A stretch of DNA of 35,843 nt from Paraktedonobacter sp035294465 (GTDB lineage: Bacteria > Chloroflexota > Ktedonobacteria > Ktedonobacterales > Ktedonobacteraceae). Where the stretch lies: NCBI GenBank assembly GCA_035294465.1, contig DATGKW010000251.1:1-35843 (forward strand), read 5' to 3'. How positions within the stretch are numbered: the first letter of the stretch is position 1; each line of letters begins with the position of its first letter. Positions 1-8,518 of the stretch are shown in pieces. Made by a program: the position numbers and the translations under genes. Under the pieces are notes generated by a model that worked only from the letters and a program-made list of their open reading frames with translations, ran no database searches and had not been told where the DNA came from.

Positions 1-788
1 GCCAGGTGAGTCAGAAGAAGCTCGCAGGCCACCACAATGGCCTCTAGATCGTCTCCACCTGGAGAAGCAGGAAGATGAGTACGCGTGGCATACTCGCGAA
101 AGGCAGCCAGATACGCTCCTATTCCACTATTCGTCGCGCGGAGATATCCTGCCGCCAGAGCCAGCGCGACCGGCAGTCCCTGTAATTCGCGAGCCAGTTC
201 CAGCGCAGCTCGTCTCTGCTCCTCTGCCACCTGGTCCAGTTCCGCGTGCTCGGCAAGCAAGCCAGATCGACGCAGCACCAGCAGTGCGCCCTCCTGTGCA
301 TCCAGAGGGGTGAGCTTCACGCAAGGAAGCGCCGTTGGGAGATCTGCCGCTTGTGTAATCACGATGACTGAACTTGCCATCTGTCTCGGAGTAAATGCAG
401 CAACGAGCGAAGTAGGGAGCATAGCGAGGTCTGGCAGCGTCTTCCGTTCGGGAAAGTTCTCCAGAATAATTAACGCATCTTGTTGAGTGAAAAGGTCCTG
501 TTGTAATGCCTGCAAAAGAGAGAACAGTCTCTGGGATGTGTAAACAGGAAGAGCAGACGGGGGCAGCATAGCCAGCAAATCGGCCAGAAGCGTCTCCTCA
601 GTGGCTGCGTTTATCCAGAAAACCGAGCGATAGCGACGCCCAAATTGTTGGGCATACGCCTGCGCTACGGTCGTTTTCCCCATACCCTGGGCGCCGGTAA
701 TCACGACTCGGCGATGATGCTGGAGCGCCGTGTCTATCGTTTGTAACAAATTTTCGTGCCCGACAAAATCGGGGATAAGAGAAACCAT
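1..788 (-). CDS. STAND/NB-ARC-type NTPase, N-terminal part (runs off window)
   Basis: The open frame runs from an ATG at 788 to the left edge without a stop, so only about 262 N-terminal residues are seen. It starts MVSLIPDFVGHENLLQ and has a Walker A GAQGMGKTT at residues 33-41, then FWINAA, an NB-ARC-like GLPVAL motif and a helical stretch. The order FVG(R/H)E, P-loop, F-W-(I/V)-N-A-A, GLP-(V/L)-A-L matches the complete STAND/TPR protein at 29226-31679, so the two are paralogues; a TPR C-terminus beyond the window is likely. An AGGAG lies about 9-12 bases upstream of the ATG. STAND proteins are nucleotide-dependent sensor or scaffold switches; what this one senses is unknown. The Walker B side is less canonical (ALIILENF in place of VLFVLDD), so hydrolysis may differ from the paralogue. 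Confidence 0.75.
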   Translation of the reverse strand, partial: MVSLIPDFVGHENLLQTIDTALQHHRRVVITGAQGMGKTTVAQAYAQQFGRRYRSVFWINAATEETLLADLLAMLPPSALPVYTSQRLFSLLQALQQDLFTQQDALIILENFPERKTLPDLAMLPTSLVAAFTPRQMASSVIVITQAADLPTALPCVKLTPLDAQEGALLVLRRSGLLAEHAELDQVAEEQRRAALELARELQGLPVALALAAGYLRATNSGIGAYLAAFREYATRTHLPASPGGDDLEAIVVACELLLTHL

Positions 789-803
789 AAACAGATACTC
801 CTA

Positions 804-833
804 AGAAGTGCATAGAAGTGCATAGAAGTGCAA
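804..833. repeat. Three tandem copies of a 10-bp repeat upstream of the STAND gene
   Basis: AGAAGTGCAT occurs in tandem three times (last copy AGAAGTGCAA), in register with one turn of the DNA helix. It ends about 16 bases before the STAND start codon, and a TTGACT hexamer (minus strand, 836-841) lies immediately upstream. An operator or a replication-slippage product are both possible. Confidence 0.6.
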
Positions 834-841
834 AAAGTCAA

Positions 842-1258
842 AATCTAATATTTTCTATATATTATTTATATATACATTGTTTATAAACAAATCATTCTCA
901 TCCACACGCTTTATCGTGTAAAGCAACAAGCAAACCAATTGAGCATTGGCATAATACATTGCTTCCGTGAAACCAACCAGGCGCCTTTTATCATCTCTTC
1001 TAGAATACAATAGGAAATTCACAGATCGGCTATGCATTTTGACAGCGATTTCTTTCAGCCGAAAAAATTGTGATCGACGTTTTTATCCCTACGAAAAAGG
1101 GCAATGGAGCGCGGTTGATTGGCTGGAGGTTTCGCAAGTGAGTTCGCTTTGCATTAGGTGAACTAATTACTGAGAATGGATCCTGAAGGGCAGCAAGAGC
1201 GTGCTATCTATACTGATATTGGATTTATTGGGTAATATGTTGTTTTGGTAAGGAAAGA
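842..1258. other. Intergenic gap with an AT-rich block, no gene supported
   Basis: Between the STAND gene and the pheT terminator there is no convincing ORF; two roughly 60-residue frames have no ribosome site or recognisable protein. Positions about 841-895 are almost pure A/T in an otherwise GC-rich window and are likely the promoter/UP region of the minus-strand STAND gene. Confidence 0.5.
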
Positions 1259-1321
1259 GTGTTTAAGAGGTGTTGGAAGAAAAAGCGTGACACGCTTTTT
1301 CTTCCAACACCTCTTAAACAC
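1259..1321 (-). terminator. 63-nt perfect palindrome after pheT
   Basis: Two 31-nt arms (1259-1289 and 1291-1321) are exactly complementary around a single central A. It begins 16 bases past the pheT stop on the minus strand. The stem carries an A5/T5 run, but there is no U-tract after it, so it is not a textbook intrinsic terminator. It is probably a transcript end or RNA-stabilising hairpin. Confidence 0.75.
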
Positions 1322-1337
1322 GTCAACACCCAAGAAA

Positions 1338-3920
1338 TCACTCTCTCAGCGATCCTCCAACCGCGCTGGAGACGCGGCGGATAATGCGGTTGCGCAGGTC
1401 TTGCACGCGCGCGTCGCTCAGATTACCTTCCAGGCTCTCGTAGGTAAGCTTGTAGGCCATAGATTTGCGGCCCTCCGGGATGGGCTGGCCGCGATAAATG
1501 TCGAAAAGTTCGACGCTGCTGAGCAGCGAGCCGCCGGCCTGGCGGATTGCGTTTGTAAGCTGGCTGTTGGTGATCTCTTCGCCAACTACGAAGGCCAGAT
1601 CCTCAACGACCGGCTGATAGACGCTGATCGGTTTCATGGGCTGAAGCTTCCAGCCAGGCTTGACCAGCGGGGCAATCGCCAGATCGGCCGCGTAGACGCG
1701 AGCCCCGGTGGGCAGATCGAAGGCAGCAAGCACCAGAGGGTGAACTTCGCCCAGCAGGCCCACGACCGCGTCATGCAGGTGAATTTCCGCATAGGTTGAG
1801 GCGAAGCTGGGATGGCCGCTCTTCGCTACGTACTCAATACCGTGGTTACTGGCCAGACCCAGGCGAGCGAAAAGCGTCTCCAGGATACCCTTGACATCGA
1901 AGAAATCGAATGGCTCGGCCCCTGCGGGATCGGTATACAGGCTGGAGGGACGGCGCGAGCCGGTCAGCAAGATGCTCAGGCGGCGCTCTTCCAGGGGAAG
2001 CTTGCCCGTACCCTTTTCAGGCAGGTAGACGCGGCCAATCTCGAAGTTGGCCAGGCGCTGTGAGTAGCGATAGTTATAAGCCGCGTTCTCCAGTGCGCTC
2101 ACCAGCAGTGAACGCCGCATGACCCGCCGGTTAACGTTGAGAGGATTGAGCAAAGTAACGAAGCGTTCATTCTGCTCAGCGCTGCCCAGCTCGGCGCGCA
2201 TCAGCCGGTCGTGATTCTCAGGCGTGGTTAACGCGTAGTTGATCGTTTCCATCAGACCGCAGCCGGTCAGGATATCGCGTATCTGCTCTTCGGTGCGCAG
2301 GGTATCATTGACGTGCGCGGGCGGCAGCACATCGCGCATCAACGTGGGCGTGACATTTTCGTAGCCGATAATGCGCGCTACTTCTTCACAGAGATCAGCC
2401 GGAACCTGAATATCCAGGCGATGCCAGGGCGCGACGGCGCGCAGCACACGTTCGCCCGGCTCAACGTTCAGGCCGAAAGCAGACTGGCCCAGTTCGGTCC
2501 GCGTTGCAGGCAGGGCCGGCAGGATCTCACCGGCGATATCCAGGCGACGCAGGCTGGTCGCGATGGTTTGCAGGCTGACCTGCATACCCAGCAGACGGCA
2601 CACGTCGCTGGCCGCCGTATAGACCACACGCTCAGCTTGCGGCACGGGATAGGCATCCACCATACCGGGAACAATCGTGCCTCCAGCATAGTCGCGCAGC
2701 AACGCGGCGGCGCGGCGCGCGGCGATGGCGTTCAGGGTTGCGGGAATGCCGCGCGAGAAACGCTGGCTGGCCTCGCTGTGCAGCTTAAGCTTCTGGGCCG
2801 TGCGCCGGTTGCTGATATTATCGAAGGTTGCGGCCTCCAGCAGAACTGTGCGCGTATTCTCACTGACTTCGGTCTCAGAGCCGCCCATCACGCCGGCTAC
2901 CGCAATGCTCCCCAGCGCGTCGGTGATCATCAGCATCGACTCATCCAGTTCGCGCTCGATCCCGTCCAGGGTGGTCATCTTCTCGCCGGCATAGGCCGTG
3001 CGCACGGTAATTACCGGTAGCTCCTGGCCGGCCTTGAGAGCGCGCTGCTTGAGCGAGTCATAATCGAAGGTGTGCAGGGGCTGGCCCCATTCGAGCATCA
3101 CGTAGTTTGCTATGTCAACGACATTGCTGATCGGGCGCATGCCAGCCTGGATCAAGCGCTCCTGCATCCAATTTGGCGAGGGGCCGATCTTTACGTCTTT
3201 AATGATCAGACCGATGTAGCGATTGCATAATTCAGGGTTGGCAATCTCGACCCTCACATAGTTTGCCGCCTCGCTCCCGCCGGTGCTTACGGTCTCATCC
3301 GGCGGCAAGTGCAGCGCTGCATCGGTCAGTGCTGCCACCTCGCGCGCCACACCGATCATGCTCAGGCAGCGTGCCATGTCAGGGGTAATGAAGATGTCGA
3401 GCACTTCGTTGCCCAGGTAATCGCGCAGGGGCGTGCCCACCGGCGCGTCCTCTGGCAAAAGCAGAATGCCCTCGTGCTCGTCGCTCAACCCCAGTTCGCG
3501 TTCGGAGCAAACCATGCCGTTAGAGGGAATACCGCGAATCTTAGAGGACTTGAGCTTCTTCTTAGGGCGCGGCGTCTCGTCACTATAGGCATCGATCAGC
3601 ACGGCCCCATTGCGCGCAAAAGCTACCTTGAGCGTGGGCAATGAATCGCTATCTTTATACCTGAAGAGGTTGGGCGCACCGGTCACAACCTGTTCGATGC
3701 CGGAGCCATAATCAACTTCAACCAGGGTCAGGCGGTCGGCGTTTGGATGCGGCTTGACCGAGACAACCCGGCCAACCACAATGGTCTCCGGGTCCCACCA
3801 GTCGCCCGTGCGCTGGATATCCTCGACCTCCAGGCCAGCCATGGTCAGGCGATCCGCGAGTTTTTCGACCGGCAAGGTAAGATCGACGTACTCTTTCAGC
3901 CACGAAAGGGGTACTAACAT
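1338..3920 (-). CDS. pheT: Phenylalanyl-tRNA synthetase beta subunit
   Basis: Beta chain of the alpha2-beta2 enzyme that charges tRNA-Phe; it carries tRNA binding and editing. The 860 residues are slightly longer than the usual 790-805. Order seen: N-terminal MLVPLSWLKEYVDL; EMAP-type tRNA-binding domain with VGRVVSVKPHPNADRL (about 48-63); B3/B4 editing region with ISNVVDIANYVMLEWGQPLH (about 264-283); B5 domain; the catalytic-like fold with EEVARIIGYENVTPT; and a C-terminal FDX-ACB anticodon-binding domain (PISVYQPVVEDLAFVV onward). An AGGAG sits about 8 bases before the ATG. It follows pheS by 21 bases in one transcription unit under the T-box leader, and a long palindrome follows the stop. 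Confidence 0.98.
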   Translation of the reverse strand: MLVPLSWLKEYVDLTLPVEKLADRLTMAGLEVEDIQRTGDWWDPETIVVGRVVSVKPHPNADRLTLVEVDYGSGIEQVVTGAPNLFRYKDSDSLPTLKVAFARNGAVLIDAYSDETPRPKKKLKSSKIRGIPSNGMVCSERELGLSDEHEGILLLPEDAPVGTPLRDYLGNEVLDIFITPDMARCLSMIGVAREVAALTDAALHLPPDETVSTGGSEAANYVRVEIANPELCNRYIGLIIKDVKIGPSPNWMQERLIQAGMRPISNVVDIANYVMLEWGQPLHTFDYDSLKQRALKAGQELPVITVRTAYAGEKMTTLDGIERELDESMLMITDALGSIAVAGVMGGSETEVSENTRTVLLEAATFDNISNRRTAQKLKLHSEASQRFSRGIPATLNAIAARRAAALLRDYAGGTIVPGMVDAYPVPQAERVVYTAASDVCRLLGMQVSLQTIATSLRRLDIAGEILPALPATRTELGQSAFGLNVEPGERVLRAVAPWHRLDIQVPADLCEEVARIIGYENVTPTLMRDVLPPAHVNDTLRTEEQIRDILTGCGLMETINYALTTPENHDRLMRAELGSAEQNERFVTLLNPLNVNRRVMRRSLLVSALENAAYNYRYSQRLANFEIGRVYLPEKGTGKLPLEERRLSILLTGSRRPSSLYTDPAGAEPFDFFDVKGILETLFARLGLASNHGIEYVAKSGHPSFASTYAEIHLHDAVVGLLGEVHPLVLAAFDLPTGARVYAADLAIAPLVKPGWKLQPMKPISVYQPVVEDLAFVVGEEITNSQLTNAIRQAGGSLLSSVELFDIYRGQPIPEGRKSMAYKLTYESLEGNLSDARVQDLRNRIIRRVSSAVGGSLRE

Positions 3921-3941
3921 CGTTTTTCTCCTCTTTCTTCT

Positions 3942-5048
3942 TTAATCTCTCCCCAACCCCATTCCAACACGATCCAGGAAACGCACGTCGTTGGAGTAGA
4001 AGTAGCGGATATCGTCGATGCCGTACTTGAGAAGAGCAATGCGCTCTGGCCCCATGCCGAAAGCAAAACCGCTGTACTCGGCGGGATCGTAGCCGCCGTA
4101 TTGCAGAACGACGGGATGAACCACGCCCGCGCCCATGATTTCCAGCCAGCCGGTGTGTTTGCAGATCGCGCAGCCCTTGCCGCCGCAGAGAAGGCAGGAT
4201 ATATCTACCTCGACGCTGGGCTCGGTGAACGGGAAGTAGCTCTTGCGAAAACGCATCGGATGTCCTTCACCGTAGATCTGGCTGGCGAAATTGGTAATTA
4301 CGCCTTTAAGATCGCCGAAGGTGATCCCTTTGCCCACAGCCAGTCCCTCAACCTGGTAGAACATCGACTCAGAACGGGCCGTGACCGGCTCGTAGCGATA
4401 GCACTTGCCGGGCAGGATCACGCGGATAGTTTCGGGCGCGTATTCACGCATGGCGCGGATCTGGCCGGGGCTGGTATGCGTGCGTAGAAGCACCTCCGGG
4501 TCGGTAGTATAGAAGGTATCCCACATATCCCTGGCTGGATGGCCGGGCGGCATATTGAGAAACTGGAAGTTGTACTCATCGGTCTCAACTTCTGGCCCAT
4601 CGTAGATCTGGAAACCCATCGAGCCGAAGATCGCGTAGATCTCGCGCAGGACGCGCGTGGTGGGATGGATCTTGCCCAGCGCTTGCGGGCGGCCGGGCAG
4701 CGTCACGTCAATCTTTTCCTTGCTGCGCTGCGCCTCCAGTTCGGCGATACTCAGCGCGGTCTGGCGCTCTTCCAGGGCCGTCTCCAGGGCCGTCTTGATT
4801 TCATTAGCCCGCTTGCCGACCACGGGTCGTTCCTGCGGGCTGAGACCGCCGAGACTGCGCATAATGCCAGTTATGCGGCCTTTACTGCTCAGATACTCGC
4901 GGTGCCAGGCACGAGTCTCCTCGGTTGTGCTGGCGCGTGCCAGAGATGCCGAAGCTTCTTGATAAATCTGCTCAAGCTGTTGCAACATACTTTGTTGGTC
5001 CATTTTGATCATGCCAATATCACCTTGCGCTAAAGCTACTTCACTCAT
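3942..5048 (-). CDS. pheS: Phenylalanyl-tRNA synthetase alpha subunit
   Basis: Catalytic subunit of class II PheRS. The 368 residues begin with a coiled-coil arm (about 18-100) that contacts tRNA, followed by the class II core: HPTTRVLREIYAIFGSMGF, motif 2 region FRKSYFPFTEPSVEVDI, and motif 3 GFAFGMGPERIALLKYGI near the C-terminus. A Cys cluster (CLLCGGKGCAICKHTGW, about 285-301) matches an insert common in bacterial PheS. GGAGGAAG directly precedes the ATG at 5048; an internal Met-16 (MDQQ) would give a protein closer to the common N-terminus, but the ribosome site favours the upstream start. Confidence 0.98.
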   Translation of the reverse strand: MSEVALAQGDIGMIKMDQQSMLQQLEQIYQEASASLARASTTEETRAWHREYLSSKGRITGIMRSLGGLSPQERPVVGKRANEIKTALETALEERQTALSIAELEAQRSKEKIDVTLPGRPQALGKIHPTTRVLREIYAIFGSMGFQIYDGPEVETDEYNFQFLNMPPGHPARDMWDTFYTTDPEVLLRTHTSPGQIRAMREYAPETIRVILPGKCYRYEPVTARSESMFYQVEGLAVGKGITFGDLKGVITNFASQIYGEGHPMRFRKSYFPFTEPSVEVDISCLLCGGKGCAICKHTGWLEIMGAGVVHPVVLQYGGYDPAEYSGFAFGMGPERIALLKYGIDDIRYFYSNDVRFLDRVGMGLGRD

Positions 5049-5054
5049 CTTCCT

Positions 5055-5410
5055 CCACCCCTAACAAAAACAATAAAAAAGCTGACACACTCGTCGCAGG
5101 GACGAAGTTGTCAGCGAAACTCCGTGGTACCACCCTTTTTGGTTCAGTCGATCTCTGCCGGAAGGCAGAAAACAGCCGCTCAGGCTCCATGCCCACGCGT
5201 GGCAGCCTGAGATACTTCTCTTATCCGTTAACGGAGGCGAACCGGGGCCATCTACGTTCGTTCGACGTGCAATCGAACAAGTTCAAAGGCCAGCTCAGGG
5301 GTGAACTTCGGCAGGCTTATGGGCGAGCAGGCTTGCAGCCGGTGACCTTCTCTCTCTAGAGCTTGCGGCCCGCGTACTTTTCCCCTTCAGCGCTTTTTCT
5401 CTTTTTGTGT
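5055..5410 (-). promoter_or_regulatory. T-box leader of pheST (tRNA-Phe sensing)
   Basis: The leader on the minus strand contains the T-box sequence AAGGGTGGTACCACGGA (complement of 5121-5137). It is followed by a terminator stem, GCTGACAACTTCGTC pairing with GACGAGTGTGTCAGC (5081-5115), with a run of U (5075-5080). Uncharged tRNA-Phe pairing with the T-box stabilises the antiterminator and allows pheS read-through. A UUC triplet that could be the specifier codon lies at 5303-5305 (minus); its position in the stem I loop was not folded. About 50 bases separate the terminator from the pheS start. Confidence 0.93.
5081..5115 (-). terminator. T-box attenuator stem with U-tract
   Basis: Fifteen-base arms with two or three mismatches and a 5-nt loop are followed directly by TTTTTT on the minus strand. 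This is one of the few classical intrinsic terminators in the window and competes with the antiterminator that contains the T-box motif. Confidence 0.88.
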
Positions 5411-5416
5411 ACGACA

Positions 5417-5445
5417 ATTATGCCAGATTTACCGCCTTTTGTCTA
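5417..5445 (-). promoter_or_regulatory. Sigma-70-type promoter for pheST
   Basis: On the minus strand: TAGACA (5440-5445), a 17-base spacer, and CATAAT (5417-5422). Each hexamer differs from consensus by one base. A start near 5410 would give a leader of about 360 nt, the right size for a full T-box. Confidence 0.75.
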
Positions 5446-5487
5446 CCCTCCCTTTCACCGTACAGAAGAAATCTTGTGCCAGAGACC

Positions 5488-5522
5488 GTACAAATTTATC
5501 ACTCCCCCGGTACAAATTTATC
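5488..5522. repeat. Pair of 13-bp direct repeats upstream of the pheST promoter
   Basis: GTACAAATTTATC occurs at 5488-5500 and 5510-5522, 22 bp apart (about two helical turns), so both copies face the same side of the DNA. They lie about 45 bp upstream of the pheST -35 box and could serve either that promoter or the divergent sigma gene. No regulator is identifiable. Confidence 0.45.
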
Positions 5523-5823
5523 TTTTCTGGATGTCTCTCTATCAGAAGACAGGTATAAGACATGAAAACCAGGCGCATCAGGCTCTGTTCCGACCGCTCA
5601 ACCTGGATTTTGTGCCGGCTGAACCCTCTCCTCAGCACCTGGGGGTTAGCATCCTGGGATACGAAGGCGAAGGAAGGCGTAATGAAGTGGCGTGCGCCTC
5701 AGAAAAACGGGAGGCAGAACGCGCGCGTCTGGAACGGAAGCCTCAAAGGAGATAATGAGAAGAGGGCCGGCCTATACTTCACCATAGCGAGATGAGAATA
5801 TCCCAAAAAAGAGGAGGTCGACT
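5523..5823. other. Upstream region of the sigma gene, no gene supported
   Basis: A 77-residue frame at 5562-5795 has an ATG but no Shine-Dalgarno and no recognisable sequence, so it is not called. A TATACT at 5772-5777 could be a -10 element for the sigma gene, but no good -35 partner is visible. Confidence 0.4.
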
Positions 5824-6966
5824 ATGAGCATTGTTTTACCTGAGAGAGAGAAAGTTGAAGAGTATATGATGGCGCAAACGATGACGTCGACACGGGTGAG
5901 GAAGGAGCAGCAGCTCCGGCCGGCGCATGGTTCGGATGCTCAGGGGGCAGATTGGGTTGAGGAAAATGGTCTGGGAGTATTTGAAGGACTGACGGCGCTG
6001 GTAGGGGAACCAATCGAGCGTGTATATGCCCGCCCTACAGGAGTCCAGCGGGTTGATACGGAAACTGAGCGTCTTCGGGCGAACGATCCATCGCGTCTGT
6101 ACCGCGACGAGGTTGGGCATGCTGATCTGCTGACGCCGGAAGAGGTAAACCATCTGGCTCAGTGCATAGAGAGGGGCCGCGCTGCGGCGATGCGCCCTAA
6201 TCTGCCCGGACACAGAGAAATCATCGAAGCCGGGGAACGCGCCAAAAATCGCCTGATCGAGGCAAACCTGCGCCTGGTTATTCACGTCGCCCGGCGTTAT
6301 AAATGCTTCGAGATGGACCTGATGGACTTGATCCAGGAAGGCAATTTAGGGCTTATACATGCCGTTGATAAATACGATTATCGAAAAGGGTACAAATTCA
6401 GTACGTATGCCATCTGGTGGATTCGCCAGGCCATCACGCGCGCGCTTACCGAACAGGCTCAGATGATTCGCGTGCCCCTCTATAAGATGGAGAAGATCAA
6501 GCAATTGATGAAGGCACGCCAGAATCTGGAACAGGGCCTGGAAAAGGAGCCAACGTTGGAAGACCTGGCCGAACAGATGGAAGTCGATGTAGAGCAGGTC
6601 ATTGAACTACTCATGATGATCCAGGCCCAGGATCCGCTCAGCCTGGACATCAGGCGGCGCGTTGGCGAAGATGAGATTCCTCTGAGCGACCTGCTGGAGG
6701 ATGATCAGGTCAATTCGCCTGAGCGGATCGTCATCGCTCAAACACTGGAGGTGCTGATCCGGGAACTATTGAATGATTTAACGCCCCGCGAGCGCTCGGT
6801 CATCCGCCTGCGCTACGGGCTAGACGATGGACACGAACATACACTCAATGAGGTGGGTCGAAAACTTGGATTGAGCCATGAGGCCGTCCGGCAGATCGAG
6901 TGCCGCGCACTCAAAAAGCTCGATCCATTGAGTCGCAAAAGAAAGTTGGAAGAATTTCTCGCATGA
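5824..6966 (+). CDS. Sigma-70 family RNA polymerase sigma factor (group 1/2, RpoD-like)
   Basis: Promoter-recognition subunit of RNA polymerase. The 380 residues show region 1.2 (DPSRLYRDEVGHADLLTPEE, about 88-107); region 2 with NRLIEANLRLVIHVARRY and LMDLIQEGNLGLIHAVDKYD (2.1-2.2), then GYKFSTYAIWWIRQAITRAL (2.3-2.4, about 189-208); region 3 (about 215-290); and region 4 with LTPRERSVIRLRYGLDDG and helix-turn-helix TLNEVGRKLGLSHEAVRQIE. The N-terminal 80 residues are low in conservation and there is no long region 1.1, so this is either a short housekeeping sigma or a group 2 paralogue. GAGGAGGT precedes the ATG by five bases. Confidence 0.93.
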   Translation: MSIVLPEREKVEEYMMAQTMTSTRVRKEQQLRPAHGSDAQGADWVEENGLGVFEGLTALVGEPIERVYARPTGVQRVDTETERLRANDPSRLYRDEVGHADLLTPEEVNHLAQCIERGRAAAMRPNLPGHREIIEAGERAKNRLIEANLRLVIHVARRYKCFEMDLMDLIQEGNLGLIHAVDKYDYRKGYKFSTYAIWWIRQAITRALTEQAQMIRVPLYKMEKIKQLMKARQNLEQGLEKEPTLEDLAEQMEVDVEQVIELLMMIQAQDPLSLDIRRRVGEDEIPLSDLLEDDQVNSPERIVIAQTLEVLIRELLNDLTPRERSVIRLRYGLDDGHEHTLNEVGRKLGLSHEAVRQIECRALKKLDPLSRKRKLEEFLA

Positions 6967-7213
6967 GCCACTTTGACGATGGGGACGAGAGGGACTCGTA
7001 GTAACGTTCCTCTCAGCGGGCGGCCTCTACCGTGCCAGGCAGAGACCGCCCTGTTTCTGATTCTCAAGCTTTCCGCCCCCACTGGCAGCAAGCGCGCGGC
7101 TTCGTTGCGCCAGGAAGATTTGGGTGGTTCGTTACCTCCTGCCCTCCACAATAGTTATCATAGGTAAGAGGAATGCTATAGATAAATAGAAACAAAGGAC
7201 CGTTGCGGAATCT

Positions 7214-8518
7214 ATGCCACATATTGTCTTGCTCTCGCTCCTGCCTCCACTGAGTATCCCTGTGCTCGCGCTGGGAGGCATAGCTGCTTTCCTGCTCACG
7301 TATTTCTTAACCTTCGGCGTGATCGCTCTAGCACGCAAAGCCGGATGGGTTGAGCAGCCCGTCGCAGGCAAGATCCACACCACCGCTCGTCCGCGCATCG
7401 GCGGACTGGCCATTTATGCTGCCTTCGTGATAGCCTCGCTGGTCCTTTACGCGCCCTTTTTGCAGACCCCCCAGGCAGCGGCAACCTCCGAGAAGATTTT
7501 CGGCCACACCTACCCCAAAGAGCTGGTGATCTACGTGCTCTTCCTGATCGCGTCAGCTCTGATTGTCGCGGTACATGTCTATGATGATATTCGTGGGCTG
7601 AAGCCGCTGCCCAAGCTGATTGCGCAGACAGTCGCGGTGCTCATTCTGATAGGGCCTGGCCTGCACTACTTTCATGGCATGCTCTTCTTCGGCGTGCATA
7701 ATCCGTTTCCGCATACCGCGACCGTGTACAATCCTAACCTTCCCTGGTACAAAGAGCCAGAATTGACCCTCTTCATTCACACATCGGCCAGCCAGGTTGA
7801 GCCGGCAGTCGAACTGCTGGCTATCCCCGCGGTACTCTTTACCTGGTTCTGGACTGTAGGCATGATGAACGCTGTCAATTTTATGGATGGCCAGGACGGG
7901 CTGGCCGCGGGCCTGGTAGCCATCGCGGGCCTCTTCATTACTATCATTAGCTGGCGGCTTGGCCAGAATACTATCGCCCTGCTCTCAGTGATCTTCACCG
8001 GCGCCGTTGCCGGCTTCCTGCCGCACAATTGGAGTCCCGCGAAAATCATCATGGGCGATAGCGGCGCACAGTTCCTGGGTATCGCCCTGGCGATGCTGGC
8101 AGTGGTCGGCGGCGCGAAATTTGCCCTCCTTCTGCTAATCCTGGGCGTCCCCATCCTGGACATTGCCTGGGTAATGCTCAATCGCATCCGGCGCGGGCAG
8201 CACCCGATGCAGCGCGACGAGCTGCCTCTGCACGCGCGCCAGACTCACCTGCACTACCGCCTGCTCTTCGGCGGCCTGAACACCCGCCAAATCTGCCTGG
8301 TTTTCTACGGCGTGACCATCCTGCTGGGCATGCTCGCCCTGGCGCTGCCATCGGTCTACAAATTCCTGGCTATTGCCATAGCAGTCGCGATCTTTGCCCT
8401 GCTCACCTGGTGGAGCACATACCTCCAGAACAAGCGCGAAAAGCTTCAAGAACAAGCAGTGGAGGCAACGCCGCAAACCATCCAGAGGGCGGATCCTACC
8501 CCGTCCCATATCCAATAA
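7214..8518 (+). CDS. Undecaprenyl-phosphate sugar-1-phosphate transferase (TagO/WecA/MraY superfamily)
   Basis: Integral membrane enzyme that would transfer a (probably N-acetyl)hexosamine-1-phosphate from UDP-sugar to undecaprenyl phosphate, the first lipid-linked step of a wall polymer or exopolysaccharide. The 434 residues have about ten hydrophobic segments. Family signatures are present: VYDDIRGL (Asp124-Asp125), NFMDGQDGLAAG (Asn222, Asp225, Asp228), GDSGAQFLG, and a His-rich loop HARQTHLHYRLL corresponding to the HLHHRL of WecA/TagO rather than the MraY pattern. The C-terminus is a short charged tail. A loop of about 60 residues (about 155-205) between membrane segments is longer than usual. 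Its stop codon directly abuts the stop of the convergent PP2C gene. Confidence 0.88.
   Translation: MPHIVLLSLLPPLSIPVLALGGIAAFLLTYFLTFGVIALARKAGWVEQPVAGKIHTTARPRIGGLAIYAAFVIASLVLYAPFLQTPQAAATSEKIFGHTYPKELVIYVLFLIASALIVAVHVYDDIRGLKPLPKLIAQTVAVLILIGPGLHYFHGMLFFGVHNPFPHTATVYNPNLPWYKEPELTLFIHTSASQVEPAVELLAIPAVLFTWFWTVGMMNAVNFMDGQDGLAAGLVAIAGLFITIISWRLGQNTIALLSVIFTGAVAGFLPHNWSPAKIIMGDSGAQFLGIALAMLAVVGGAKFALLLLILGVPILDIAWVMLNRIRRGQHPMQRDELPLHARQTHLHYRLLFGGLNTRQICLVFYGVTILLGMLALALPSVYKFLAIAIAVAIFALLTWWSTYLQNKREKLQEQAVEATPQTIQRADPTPSHIQ

Noticed and set aside
855..1161. Two small overlapping ORFs in the left gap
   Set aside because: Opposite strands over an AT-rich stretch, no ribosome sites and no recognisable sequence.
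1245..1799. 184-residue plus-strand ORF
   Set aside because: It is antisense to the pheT 3' end and the hairpin; no independent support.
5562..5795. 77-residue plus-strand ORF upstream of the sigma gene
   Set aside because: No Shine-Dalgarno, unusual composition and it ends just before the sigma ribosome site; likely chance.
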